Below, piece after piece: positions 1 to 20,105 of a DNA stretch of 64,000 nt. The notes beneath the pieces are model-generated. The model did no database searches. It had not been told where the DNA came from and saw only the letters and a program-made list of their open reading frames with translations. Both the position numbers and the translations under genes were made by a program. Origin of the DNA: Chrysemys picta bellii (taxonomy: Eukaryota > Chordata > Testudines > Emydidae); assembly GCF_011386835.1 (NCBI RefSeq), contig NC_088809.1:22203067-22267066 (forward strand). The letters are read 5' to 3'. Position 1 is the first letter of the stretch. Every line of letters begins with the position of its first letter.

Positions 1-245
1 CCTGCTCCAAGCAGGACCAATTCCCAACTAAATCATCCCAGCCAGGGCTTTGTCAAGCCTGACCTTAAAAACCTCTAAGGATGGAGATTCCACCACCTCC
101 CTAGGGAACCCATTCCAGTGCTTCACCACCCTCCTAGTGAAATAGTGTTTCCTAATATCCAACCTAGACCTCCCCAACTGCAACTTGAGACCATTACTCC
201 TTGTTCTGTCATCAGGTACCACTGAGAACAGTCTAGATCTTTGGC
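1..245 (-). repeat. CR1 LINE fragment, 3' part, cut by window edge
   Basis: The minus strand encodes the conserved C-terminal end of the CR1 reverse-transcriptase ORF ([19 protein letters not shown], then [13 protein letters not shown]), followed by an in-frame stop. The same peptide recurs at 11.6 kb in this window. It is a truncated, non-functional copy. Confidence 0.93.
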
Positions 246-404
246 ATCTCCTGGGAGTCTGCAATAAAACTGAATTCAGATTTGTATATTGTAAGTGTTC
301 AGAGACATGAAGGGGCCTAGAGAATCCTAGAACAAACCTGATGCATCACCAACTACCTCCATTTATTCACATGTGTGGCAGAGAAGCACAGTCCCCTAGG
401 GCTA

Positions 405-931
405 GGACAAGATTTCTCAACCCGTGGGCTGCAACCCAAAATTGGGTTACCAGAACATTTCAAAGAGTCGTGCGGCAACTCTTGTGGCTTTGCTCCCCTG
501 GGGCTGCTCAGCTCCCTGCTCTGGGCATTGCCAACTCTGGGGTTGCAGTGCCACTCTGGTTTGACCCAGATGCCCCTCCATCATAATAGGAGACTGGCCG
601 GGACAAGTTTGAGTGGCACTACAACCCCATGTACCAGGTTGCAACACCACTCCCACAAACGTGGCCCAGCCAGCCAGGGCCACACCTGAGTGGCACTGCA
701 ACCCTGGAGGTTGCAACGTCCAAAGCAGGGAGCCGAACCCAGCCAGCCCCGTGGGACCAGAGCTGCAGGAGCCACCACTGCAGGATGAATGCGAGGTGGG
801 CTCTGGAACCTGCCCCCAGGGCTTCCCCTTGGGGCAGGATCCAACATCCCCCACCAGCCTATTTACTGTATTGCAACAGGCCATCAACAATTACAGATGG
901 GTCCTGAGCCCAAAAAGGCTGAGAACCAGTG
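405..931. mobile_element. Degenerate hAT-like non-autonomous element
   Basis: The left end reads TTTCTCAACCCGTGGGCTGC and the right end GGCTGAGAACCAGTG, which are diverged inverted termini of the hAT-Charlie type (CAGTGGTTCTCAA). The interior is unremarkable and non-coding. I could not define a target-site duplication, so the edges are approximate. Confidence 0.45.
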
Positions 932-939
932 GTCTACAA

Positions 940-1071
940 CAGTGGTTTTCAACCTTTTTTCATTTGTGGATCCCTAAAAAATTTCAAAGGGAGGTGCAGA
1001 CCCCTTTGCAAATCTTAGACACAGCCTGCAGACGTGGGGTCTGTCTGTACACCACAGGTTGAAAACCACTG
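940..1071. mobile_element. hAT MITE with 8-bp target-site duplication
   Basis: It begins CAGTGGTTTTCAACC and ends GGTTGAAAACCACTG, a perfect 15-bp terminal inverted repeat. It is flanked by GTCTACAA (932-939) and GTCTAGAA (1072-1079), an 8-bp target-site duplication with one mismatch. Length and termini fit a hAT-Charlie derived MITE. There is no coding capacity. Confidence 0.85.
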
Positions 1072-1218
1072 GTCTAGAATACCAGCCACTAAGCAAAAGT
1101 CAAAGTTGTAAAGTGGACGTGGTCAGAAACATTCACTCAGTATAAAAACAAAAACAAACACAGACATGCTCTTTGGTAGATAATCCCAGTAAAAGGCCTC
1201 CAACGAGACCGGTTTTAC

Positions 1219-1324
1219 CTAACACAGAAGCATCCTGGGGCACAATTTCTCCAGCGCCAGCACGGATAACCTCCTTTAACACCCCTCTATCACCAGTAAT
1301 GTCCTGCATGCGTTGGCCCAACCG
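1219..1324 (-). CDS. FKBP6: FKBP6 exon (second coding exon), partial gene
   Basis: The exon lies between a minus-strand acceptor (TTACCAG) and a GTAAAA donor. It is 106 nt, starts in phase 0 and leaves one base over. The peptide begins RLGQRMQDITGDRGVLKEVI and continues to DASVL; this corresponds closely to the N-terminal part of FKBP6 just before its FKBP-type peptidyl-prolyl isomerase domain. FKBP6 is an inactive-isomerase/TPR co-chaperone of HSP90 needed in the male germline for meiosis and piRNA silencing (known for the family). Remaining exons would lie left of position 1. Its head-to-head position with TRIM50 matches the mammalian gene order and supports the call. Confidence 0.88.
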
Positions 1325-2118
1325 CTGGTAAGGAGACTATGAACGGTAGAAAAAGAACGAGGCCACTTAGCCAGCAGATCTGAACAATGCACTTCTACAT
1401 TATTAAATGAAGATGTCGCAGCTGTAACTAGTTAGAGGGTCTCCGCTCTGAAGGACCCTAAGCCCTGTGCTGAAATCCTGCAGAATATACACAATCCTGC
1501 CTCAAAGCTGTACTGTGACGGCAGCATCTCATGCTCCAGACCCCGTGCAGCGGTTCCGCGGCTGTGACGTTCTTGGATTTCTCACACTGCAACAAACTTT
1601 ATTCACAGCCTAAAATTTAAGGCAAAAACCAGACATGAAAGGGCTAACGTGCGGGGTGTATAATGCAGATTGGCTGACTTTGCAGCATTAGGATTAAACA
1701 CGGTACTTGGACTCTTCACTTTAACCGCAGCCATGGCCCCCCCAATCTCTGGGGCTGGCGTTGGAGGAGCGCCCTGGGAGTTGTGTCCCGGCTCCCCAGA
1801 CACCAGCCCTGCCACACTTCGCTCCGGGCCTGGCACTTTGGTACCACTCCAGTTGGGCGGGTATTAAAACGGGCTGGGCCCCGCGGGGCAATAACCCCGC
1901 GCCCGACCCCAGCCGACCCAGGCAGCGGGTTCCCAGCCCCGCCAGGAGCACCCGGGGCGGATCTGAAACACCCGCCGGCGGCCTTGCCCCGGCCTGGGAC
2001 TCGGGGCCCCGGGCCGCGAACCGGGCACAGCGCCCTGCGGCCGGACCCCGCGGCGCTGGGATCCGGAGTCACTTCGCCGCCGGGCCGGGCCTGCTGAGGG
2101 GCCCCAGCCCCGCCTCAC

Positions 2119-2190
2119 CGCGCCGCCCCCGGCGCGCGCCTGCAGCCCGTTGAGCTGCTCCCGCGTCCAGCCCCGGCCGCGCCCCGCCAT
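2119..2190 (-). CDS. FKBP6: Candidate first coding exon of FKBP6
   Basis: On the minus strand an ATG at 2190-2188 opens a 24-codon reading frame (MAGRGRGWTREQLNGLQARA, then four more residues) that ends at a GTGAGG donor. It ends in phase 0, which is what the next exon at 1219-1324 needs. It sits at the edge of the CpG-rich promoter, just downstream of the CCAAT boxes in the FKBP6 direction. FKBP6 N-termini are poorly conserved, so similarity does not confirm it. The support is position, phase and the splice site only. Confidence 0.5.
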
Positions 2191-2199
2191 CTCCCGCCG

Positions 2200-2461
2200 C
2201 CGCCTCGCGCCGAGCCCCGCCCCACGCGCTCCAATCCGAGCCCGCCCGTCTTGCTCCAGCCAATGGCGCTCCGAGAACCCTTCCCCGCCCACCACACCGC
2301 CCGAGCACGTGCCCGGTCTGCTGCGCCTCAGGACACCCGGCTCCCCAGCAGCCAATCAAAGATCGGCGCATCACCAGTCTCAACCAATCCCACAGGGGAA
2401 GCGTTGAGACGTAACCGCCACCGCCCACCGATGAAGTGAGGCATGCTGGGACATGTAGTTT
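2200..2461. promoter_or_regulatory. CpG-island promoter of FKBP6, possibly bidirectional
   Basis: This is the outer part of a strongly GC- and CpG-rich stretch (about 1750-2480). It holds four CCAAT boxes (2231, 2260, 2352, 2384), a CACGTG E-box (2306-2311) and, at 2441-2461, GCATGCTGGGACATGTAGTT, which matches the ZNF143/STAF-type motif common in CpG-island promoters. It lies immediately upstream of the candidate FKBP6 first exon. TRIM50 starts coding about 6.3 kb to the right, so use by TRIM50 is only possible through an unseen 5' non-coding exon. Confidence 0.75.
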
Positions 2462-2894
2462 CCTTAGCGCCCCTCCACCGCCAGCCAGAGCGAGCAGTAC
2501 CACGGGGGGGCAGGAGCTGCCCTGCCCGGTGCTGTGGGCGGCCCTGGGGCCCCCTGCACCCACCCGTGTCCTGCCCTGCGGGGGGAGGCGCCCCAGTGGG
2601 GCTGTGGGGCAGGCACCATGGGGCAGGCAGGGGTGCTGGGGGAGTTGGCTGCCAGTGGGTGTTAAGCACCCGCTAATTTTTTTCCATGGGTGCTCCAGCC
2701 ACAGGGGCCAACTTTCCAATGTGCCGGGTGGTGCTCGACCCCCGTCCTCACTCCTCCCCCCAGCCTCCTGCACACTGTGAAACAATCAAACACTTCGCAA
2801 CCTGATTCTGTAGGAAAGGAGAAGCCAGCCCTGCACCACCAAACGGCAGGAGAGGCGTTGGTGGCGAGCCCTAGTTCTGTTCGGTCTATATAGC

Positions 2895-3030
2895 CCCCTC
2901 ACTGTATCTGAGCACTTCACAAACATTAACAAACTCTATCCTTAGAACAGCCCCGTGGAAGGGAAATATTATCAACCCATTTTACAGAGAGACCCAAATG
3001 ATTCACTGAAGGTCACCCAGAAACCTAGCA
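2895..3030 (+). repeat. MIR-like ancient SINE remnant
   Basis: It contains GAGCACTTCACAAACATTAA, then CATTTTACAGAGAGACCC and GAAGGTCACCCAGAAACCT, which follow the MIR core/tail pattern (cell counts of the type 'lower values of the consensus ATTTTACAGATGAGG ... AGGTCACACAGC'). It is heavily diverged. Confidence 0.6.
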
Positions 3031-3480
3031 ATTGCAAAGCAGTCCCCCTCCTCTGACAGTGGCCAGAGCTATCTGCTTCAGAGGATGTTGGAAGAACCAC
3101 CCAGTAGCAGATATGGGATAATCTGACCCACACATTGGGTCTCCTAATCCTTTTTTGTTAGAAATTGGTTTAAACCCTGAAGCATGAGGTTTAATATGCC
3201 ATCCAAAATATTCTCATTAACTACCGTAAAAGTTCCCCCCCCCCAAAAAAAAAAAATTTCCATGAAAATATTTAGGTTTTCTAAACTGTTTTCAGTAAAA
3301 GTTTCAATTTTTGGTTAAATATGTGACCAAAAATTGAAGAAAAAAAAAAGGTTTCTGTTTTTGTAGAAAAACCAGAAAATTTCAACCCAAGTGAAAATGT
3401 TTTTTTCATTGAAAAAATGTTTCCATCAACTCTGCCAGTTGGACTGGATCCATGTAAAACCCCGAAACCAATGGTACTTA
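3031..3480. other. AT-rich non-coding stretch
   Basis: It has homopolymer runs (C then A at 3234-3257) and many GAAAATTT / TTTCATTG words. Some of these are mutually complementary, so an old palindromic repeat is possible. No open reading frame or recognisable element was found. Confidence 0.5.
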
Positions 3481-3862
3481 ACTGTTCCAGACGACTGTAT
3501 CCCTTTCAGGAGGTGATTTGTCTTGTGTACCCCAAGTTTCACCTCATTTAAAAACTACTTGCTTACAAAATCAGACATAAAAGTACAGAAGTGTCACAAC
3601 CACACTAGTACTGAAAAATTGCCGACTTTCTCATTTTTACCATATGATTGTGAAATAAATCGCGACCCCCAGGTTGAGAAACACTGATATAAAACAGTAT
3701 AAACGAGCCATTGTGTGTATGAAATTTTAGTTTGTACTGACTTCGCTAGTGCTTTATGTAGCCTGTTGTAAAACTAGGCAACTCTCTAGAGGAGTTGACA
3801 TACCCCCGGGAAGACCTCTGTGTACCCCCGATGGTATGTGTACCCCTGACTGAGAACCACTG
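3481..3862. mobile_element. hAT-like non-autonomous element
   Basis: The right end is GTACCCCTGACTGAGAACCAC followed by TG, a hAT-Charlie-like terminus. Repeated GTACCCC words lie near both ends, with an AT-rich middle. Left end placed approximately at the TTCCAGACGACTGTATCCC segment. Non-coding. Confidence 0.5.
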
Positions 3863-6800
3863 TCCTAAAGGACTTCCTTGGAAGCCATATGCTGACTGAA
3901 GTAACCATCTGAATCTCTCTTATCAAGTGTGGAGCTTTCCGCGGCTGGCTATTCAGTCATATGATGTGTGTGTTTACACCTGATTTTCAGTGAGCTCAGG
4001 GGGAGTGGAACATGGGGTGTGGTAGGGTGTTAGCATGAGGTAAGCACCATGGATTGGTGCGGGAAGATAGGTAGGCTCTTGTTCTTTAGTACTTGTTCTC
4101 TCCATGGCTGTGGGCTGTGGTGGGTCTCATCTTTCTGTATGTTTGCGGGCCAAGTTTAAGAAAACAAGGGGGAAAGCTCTCAGTAGGACTTAAAGAAAAG
4201 GGAAAGAAGTAGGTGTGACAGGGCGCTCTTGCTTTGCTGCCGTGGAAGCTGTGTGTCCATCATTTGTCAGAGTTAGCTGGATTCTGCCCGCCTGAGGGGA
4301 CTGAACCTTTCTGTCAGTCGCAGGCTGAATAAGACCCCTCAAGGTTTGCTCTCTTGCCGAGCACCCTGCAGCTCTGAAGGGGCGAGCCGGAGAAGGAAAG
4401 AAAGGCTGAGCAGTGGAAGGTGAGTAGTGCTGGCTCTGGGGCTCATTGAGGGCTGTAAGGTTTATTTAGAGGAGTTTCTTTTGAAAACCCTCCCCAGTCT
4501 ATGCACTGTGGAGTCATCGGCTACTGAACTTGCTTCATCTGAAGTGTCTTCTCCAGCCTCTCTCCCCACATCAATACATCAGCCAAGACTGTGTATTTGT
4601 GTTTTCAGTCGTTTACTATCTTGTAATTATGTGTTTAGTTTTTGGTTTGGGCTGTGATTATATTTTAATTCTTTGGGCACTGTCCCAAGCACAATCTCTC
4701 TGGGCATTTGTCCTGCGCTCTTTGCATTGGAGTTTGAGTCACGTTGCACGTTTGAAAAGCCAGTACAGGGAAAGGTTTCTGTATATGTCTCCCCATTTCC
4801 CCTTTGGTCTGCATGACTTGTTGTGGGAAGATGAGATCATGGAAATGAGTCTAACAGTCCCACTTAGATCTGAAGGAGGGTGGTGGTCCTCCTGGTTTCT
4901 TTAGGCAATGACCTTCCTTAGTGAGCATGCCCTCAATGAGAATGACTTCACGGTCGTTGCTAGTCCTTTGCAAAGCTCTCATCTCCTTACCAGCAGTAGC
5001 TCCAGCTTGGCTGGGTTTGGCTTGAGCCCGCTGCTTTTTGTCTAAGTGCTGAGGTCCTCCAAGCATTGAGAGATCTGGGAGAGGGTGCCGTTCACATTAG
5101 CTGGAAAGCGCCGTGCTTCATGTTGTGTGTGTAGTGCTGGCATTTGAGCCCATGTGATTCACAATCCCCAGTTCCTGTGCCCAGGAGCACAACAGAGAAA
5201 CCTAATTGACATAATCTTCCCTAGCTGCCTCCTACAGCGGTTAAGCAGGATGGGAGAGGTGATGGATCACTGTGGAACTTTACAGGGGAGGCAGAGAAGC
5301 TGGTGCCCATCACAGCTCTCTGGCTCTGGTCCAAGCAGAATGATTGTAGCTACCTCAGTGCCTTCCCACAGACCTCAGCTTATGCCCCTAAGACAGGACA
5401 TCAGCATTTCATTGATTGACACTGAATGACATGAAGAGACCCTGCACTATGAGAATGGATAGATGGCTCGTCTTCATAGCCATTTCTGTACTTTCTCCTG
5501 ACCTGAAGCCTGACTGGGAAGGCCCAGAGTATTGGACGTATCCAGGTGGAGTTAACAGAGCGCCTTGATGAGTTCTCACTTAGCCTCCTCAGAAGTGAAA
5601 GCACAGCTAGTGGGTGGTGCAGGAAACGCGGGCAGCATGGATTGTTTCCCAAGTTCTGGCTGGACTAGGCCATGCTTAAAGGAGGTGCTGTCAGTCTCAG
5701 TTGGAAGGGGCCCCAGGAGCTCTCCATGCTTTCACCAGACAAGGAGAAGGATCAATCATAGGTGGTGCATGGATTTTCTGCAGTGTTTCTAGGACTTCCA
5801 GCTGAGGGATGGTCCAAACTCGGAGGGAGGATGTTATGTTATTGCTCCAATGTCTATGTCTGGAGAGGTCATCCCAGATGTGGGGGAATCTTTTCTGAGA
5901 ACAGGCTGATTGCATCCTGCAGCCCAGAATCTCTTGCTGCCAGGAGCGTGGAGCCGTTCTGGGTTGGCAGAGTGATTCTTGCTCCAGAAATGTTCGTTGG
6001 GGTTTAGCTTAGGGGCAGGGGTGCCATGGCAGAGGAGATGGAGGATATTGCCACGGATCCACATGACCCAGCTTTTAAACAGTCTCTTGGAGGAACCTCT
6101 TCAGCCCAAAGGATCCCACTCCTCCTTCAGGGTTGGCCACACAGCCTCACCGCCTCCAAGACCGAGCCCCTGGGCTCCAGCACTGCTGTTTCAGACCATG
6201 AGCTGTGTCCAGCAAGTCCTATTGAGATACACTCTGTATGCTCTTCAAGGACTACTGCACTTCAGCAGGTATTTGCAGCGACCCCAGGCAGCATTTTCAA
6301 AACAGAGTAGGGTTTATTAGTCATCTGGAACGCAGCATTGGGAGCCCTTAGGTTAGCACAGAGAAATCAAGGTTAAGACATAGTCCATCTGGCCAGGCCA
6401 GAGCAATCCACCAGCCATGCTGCTCCAGACTTCATTTCATGCTCTCAGTCCCTTTGCCCGTCCACAGGACGAGCTGCCCAGCCTCTCCCAAAAGTGACTC
6501 TTTATTCCCTGCCTGGTACCTCTCAGTCCTTCTTCCCTGCTGAGGGTGTGTGTGGGGGAACCTCCTTCCTCTTGGTCATTGGTTGCTAGGTGTGAATGAA
6601 GGTTTCCCATTGTCTTCTCAGATTTTCCACTGATACGGATCAGTCTCAGCCAGTCCTTTAATGATCCATTAAGTCTATCCCGGACAGCAGGTGACACACA
6701 CACCTCATGTCTCCTGCGCTGCCCCAGGAGCAGACTTAACCCTGTAACTCCCATTGGAAAGCAATGCAAAGTACGGAGGAAACTGAGGCACACACAAGAT

Positions 6801-7209
6801 TCATAAAAATATTACAGAAAATTCCCACTTCGTCACAGGCCTCTTGGCCTTTTTCATGGCCAAGGCACTGCTTGTAAGAATTCCATGCGCCTGAGTCTCT
6901 GCGTTTACTCACGTGTTAAGTTTCTTTCCCTCCAGCTGCTTCTGTTGCAGGTCATGGGAGAACCATAGAGATGTATGGAAGTGAAGAGGGAAGCATTCGT
7001 GGGCCAGAGGGGCAGTGACAATGCTTAGCAAGTGGTTGTAGTCCTTCAGGGAACTCTGTACATTCAATCATTGATATTAAACTAAAGTCAATTGTAGATT
7101 TATTCGAAGTTTTCCAGCGAGATGGTGCATGTGCATATCCCTTAAATACCCTGAAACATCACAGCGTCTAAGGGGAAATCCTCCACCCAGGCCTGACTCA
7201 AGAAGGGAG
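3863..7209. other. Intergenic DNA upstream of TRIM50, no gene recognised
   Basis: Both strands have only short, unconserved reading frames. The sequence is of ordinary composition without tandem structure. I see no tRNA, no splice-compatible conserved exon and no recognisable protein domain. Diverged repeats are likely but could not be named. Confidence 0.5.
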
Positions 7210-7440
7210 TGGGTGTGAGTCTCAAACCTGGATTTCGCAGCTTTGCTTCAGTATCGGATTGGAACAATTTACCCGGGGTCCTGATGGATTCTCCGTCACT
7301 GACAATTTGTGAATCCAGACTGGATGTTTTTCTAACAGCTCTGCTCTGGGAATGATTGTGGGGCAGGTCTCTGGCCTGTGCTCCAGGAGGTCAGACTGGA
7401 TGATCACAATGGTCTCTTGGGGCAGTAAAGCTATGAATCA
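7210..7440 (+). repeat. CR1 LINE 3' end, old copy
   Basis: It contains the CR1 3'-UTR-like word series: GATGGATTCTCCGTCACTGA, CCAGACTGGATGTTTTTCTA, then GAGGTCAGACTGGATGATCA and CAATGGTCTCTTGGGGCAG, ending near CTATGAATCA. Diverged and 5'-truncated. Confidence 0.8.
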
Positions 7441-8044
7441 GTGAGTTTTTTCTCAGAGGATTTCTGTGGGTGGTTGTTCTATAGTCCTGTCTCCTGAGCG
7501 TCGACTCTTTATTTGATTGATTCCTCCATTCATCTTGATATTTCACATGCATTAATTCCAGGCCTCCTAACCATGGGCAGCGGGAGGCTGAACCTCCCCA
7601 AACAGCATCGTGTGGCTCTGCCCACACTCCGCCCCCAGAAATGCCTGTGAGTTTCTGCTCTTTCATGGCCCAGGCTGGGGCTGGGCTCGACGGCCTCCTG
7701 ACAGGACTTGGGGAGGCCAGGGCTGGTGCCCGCCTGGTTCTCCGTGGCTGGGGTCAGGGGCCCTGCGGCTGCACCGCCTGCTCCATGCTTCAGTGTAGGG
7801 GTTGAGGGCACTGTAGCAGCACCACCCGCCCGGTGCTAGGGGTTGTGGTCGGGGCTGGGGACGGGGGTGTTGTCCTGGGTGGGGGGGCAGTGGCTGCTCT
7901 GGGCTCCAGCGGGGAAGGGGGAGGAAGGAGAGGGGCAGGGCCTGGGGCAGAAGGGGAGGGGCCTTGGGCGAAAAGGGAAGGGAAGGGGCTAGCTTCCCCC
8001 AACTGCCAGTTCACCCGCCACCCATGCTCCTAACGCATGTTACC

Positions 8045-8115
8045 ATGAGCGCAGGGGACTGGACTAGACGACCTCTCCAGGTCCCTTCCAGTCCTACCCT
8101 TCTATGAGTCAATGA
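8045..8115 (+). repeat. CR1 LINE 3' terminus
   Basis: The short fragment GGGGACTGGACTAGACGACC ... CAGGTCCCTTCCAGTCCTAC ... TTCTATGA is the CR1/turtle-SINE shared 3' tail. Confidence 0.8.
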
Positions 8116-8563
8116 TTCTACGTACAGTATTTGAGCCAAGGATTCAACAGAGACATAGAAATGAGCCCAGTGCCAACGAAGACGTGTCCCCGCTGTCAGG
8201 GAACACCCCACTCCACTCCCCCTCTATCCCGTGCAGAAGTCTGGGGAAACAGATCGGCCTTGCAGCTAGTCATCAAATAGGGCTCCGGCCAGCCCAGAGG
8301 GGAAATAAGCGCAGTCTATGCCCTTTTATCAAGAACAGCCCTATTCTGTGTAAATGGGGCAGCCACCGACTGGAGCCGAGCACAGCTGTCCTGCGATCAC
8401 ACCAGCAGCGGGGCAGGATCTCAAAGGTCAGCAGGGCCCAAACCATTCCCAGTTTCATAGGTTAAACCAATACCTAACACCTCACACAGAAACTAGTGGG
8501 CAGCCAGGGTGGATCACAAGCACCACTGGAATGTGCTCCCCGTGGAGGGATCTCCCATCCTAG

Positions 8564-17380
<8,817 letters not shown>

Positions 17381-18204
17381 ATCTCCACCCAGAGCCCCCC
17401 ACCCTCCCCACCGTTTGGGGATTGTTAGAGCTCTCTGAGCTGTGCTGCCCAGCTGGGGAGGGCTCTGCCATTCAAGCCTCAGGGTTGGGAAAACAGGATC
17501 TTTATCCCTTAAGAGCAGAGATGGGCATGAACCAAACCAGCCTCCCACCCCCACTCTCGGAGGAATTTGGACCTGATCGCTGCCATTTGGACCCATCCCC
17601 ACGGCTGTTTTCCACCTGTCTCTGCCGCCTATTCCCCATCCAGACTCCTGTGTGCGGCACCATAATGACTGCTGGGGACTGATGCCTGCGTCTCAGGCTG
17701 AGGGTCATGCCGGAGCAGCGGGCACAGAGAGAAGTATCCTGCACCCATGCACAGGGCCCCAGCTGTGCAGAATTAGAGAGGATGAGACAGAATCCAACCA
17801 GCCAAGACAGAATTGTCTCCGTCAGTGGTCAGAGCTTTGCATGGAGTGTCAGCTGCTCCTTAAACAAACCTGTTCTCCCTCCCCAACCCGACTGTTCCCC
17901 TTATCACAGTGTACCAAGGCCCACATGCATATGTCCTTGTATAGCCTCTAGGATCTCCCAAGTCCACTACTCAACCCAGGCGCCCTTTAGCTCATGCTTT
18001 CAAATCAAGAGCCCCGAGTTCATTCCGTCCCAGGTGACCTGACGTGGGGCATCACTGCACATCGCTTAGCGGCTGGCTGGCATTAAACAGCCACCCAGCA
18101 TTAGTATGGGTTGCCTATGTGCCCTTGCTAGGGAGGCTTTCCCCAAACATCAGAAATCCACAGTGGGGCAGATCCCCCTGTGTGTCTGCAGGGAGTGAAT
18201 CTGG
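17381..18204. other. TRIM50: TRIM50 3' UTR and flank
   Basis: This is downstream of the TAG. It is ordinary sequence with no further conserved frame. I did not find a canonical AATAAA close to the stop, so the transcript end is undefined. Confidence 0.5.
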
Positions 18205-18825
18205 TGTGATGGATTAGTTAAGTCTGTACATGTCTAAATCAAACTACAAACACCATCTTATGAATGCCATTTTGAGAGTAAACGTATCTTCACTGTTGTC
18301 TTTTTATCTGCGTCTTGGACTGGGATTGCTGGAAGTGTTAGCACATGGCTAACACAGAGCAACAAGAGTGGTTAACCTGGTGGTTCTCCCATCAAATGGA
18401 AGCACCCTAGGATAGCAAGCAGCCTACTTCTTAGGGGAACCAGAGCTCCCAGGTGGGCTTGTAATCAAGTAATGTATCAACTGACAGGGACTTGAAGCCA
18501 CTGAGGAGAGTCACCTGATGGGGGGCACTGGGACATTACAAAAGGAAGCCTCTCCCATCAGCAATTTCTGAGAGGCTATCAGGCCCAGAAGGCAAGGCTG
18601 TACAGGGAGTGGCAGGTAGGGGAGCGAAGGAAAGGAGGGTCCTGGGACCCTGAAAGGAATGATCAAAACCCAAAGAGCTCTGTGAGTGGTGTGAACACTG
18701 GGGAAAAAATTCTGCTTGTAGGTTTGTGTTAGTTTCCATAGATCTGTAGATGTCTAGTGCTTTATCTGTGAGTAAAAGGTGATTGATTTAGAAATTCCTT
18801 TGTGTCCCTTGTGTTCACTGTCACA
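18205..18825 (+). mobile_element. Possible solo LTR remnant
   Basis: The segment begins TGTGATGG and ends CTGTCACA, with an LTR-like TG...CA form and a GTAAAAGGTGATTGATTT region near the end. No target-site duplication was visible, so this rests on termini alone. Confidence 0.3.
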
Positions 18826-19789
18826 TAGTCCCTGAAGGGGGAAACAGTCATCCACAGGGTCCCCAACTTCAGAGGAACTCGGGGAACATGCAACAACATC
18901 AGTGGGACAAATGGAAGATGCAAGGGCCTAGCGAATGACATAATCATCAGTGTGGCACTGCTCAGACGGAGGATGAAATATGTCACAAGTTTGTCATAGA
19001 AATCAGGTGGTGGTGATGGGAATATTCCAGCCTAGTTTTTTTTCCCCCACCTCGGATTTCTATGGTAACAAGCTTGTCATGTGTTTCAGTCCCAGCCCTA
19101 GACCTGACATAGAATTGCTTTTACAGAACATTCACAAGTGCTTTTACCCAGCCATTAATGGGTAAATGATGGGGTGCCACAACTTCCCTGGAGGAAGCTG
19201 TTCCATGCTAGACACATCTCACTGTCAGGAAGGTTTTTGTGATATTAAGCCTCAATTCTCCTTCCTTTTGTCCCATCCTTTCTACATACAGGGCCTTGTG
19301 CCACTCTCCATCTTTGGTGTTTGGACTTCAAATCCTCGCAGAGGACGATCGTATTTCTCATTGGCGGCATAGCCAAGCTATAAGCATTTATTCTCTCTGA
19401 CACAGTAAGTGCCACCAGCTGAGGCGGAGAGGCTAGGCAGAGACCAACCCTGAGACTGAGGTTAGTGGGTTAACTCGGCCCAGCACAGTCTACTTGTCCT
19501 GCAGAAGGGAGTTTGTTTGGAGAGCTGAGGGAGAGCCAAAGGGGATTAGTGTTTGGAGAGAAGCTAATTAACCTCTCTGTCCTCTGTCCTTGCTGCCTGA
19601 CTTCCCTCGAAGGTGTCTTTGGAGGTGGGAAGGAGGTGGGGACCTCTGCCTGCTGTTCCAATAGCCACCGTCACCCCTCAGGTGTTGCTGGGGAGAAGCA
19701 TTAGCCCCCATTTCTGCTGTCTAAATTGAGGCCGCCAGCGCGTGTGAAGCATGTTCGCAGCAGGGCTGGTGGAATTAAATCTGACCCCA
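18826..19789. other. Intergenic DNA, nothing recognised
   Basis: There is no conserved reading frame, and I saw no tandem or inverted repeat. Confidence 0.5.
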
Positions 19790-20105
19790 CCCCACACACT
19801 CCTCCTGGGTACTGGGCCTGCCTGGCACTGGGGGACCCCAATCCCCTCCGGGTACATGGGCCTGCCCAACATTGAGGAATACCAGCCCCCCTGGGTATCA
19901 AACCCCAACCACCACCACCCCAGGTACCTGAGCCTGGCAGCACTGAGGGACCCCAACCCACCCCGCTGGCGTACCCTGGGCCTGCCCAACACTGAGGAAT
20001 ACCAGCCCCCCGGGTACCAAACCCCAACCCCCCCAGGGTACCTGGGCCAGCCCAGCACTGGGGGACCCCAATCCCCCCGGGGTACCTGGGGTGCCCAGGA
20101 CTGAG
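19790..20105. repeat. Degenerate minisatellite, unit about 50-60 bp
   Basis: Units share GGGTACCTGGGCCTGCCCA, CACTGGGGGACCCCAATCCC and GAGGAATACCAGCCCCC. Four to six diverged units follow one another. Confidence 0.75.

Noticed and set aside
1603..1836. Minus-strand frame with MAAVKVKSPSTVFNPNAAKS as an alternative FKBP6 start
   Set aside because: It has no donor in the phase needed for exon 1219-1324 and ends in a stop before it.
5150..6400. Possible transposase-derived pseudogene, from a weak NPNEHFW-like string on the minus strand
   Set aside because: A single short similarity without flanking motifs or inverted repeats; not enough to name an element.
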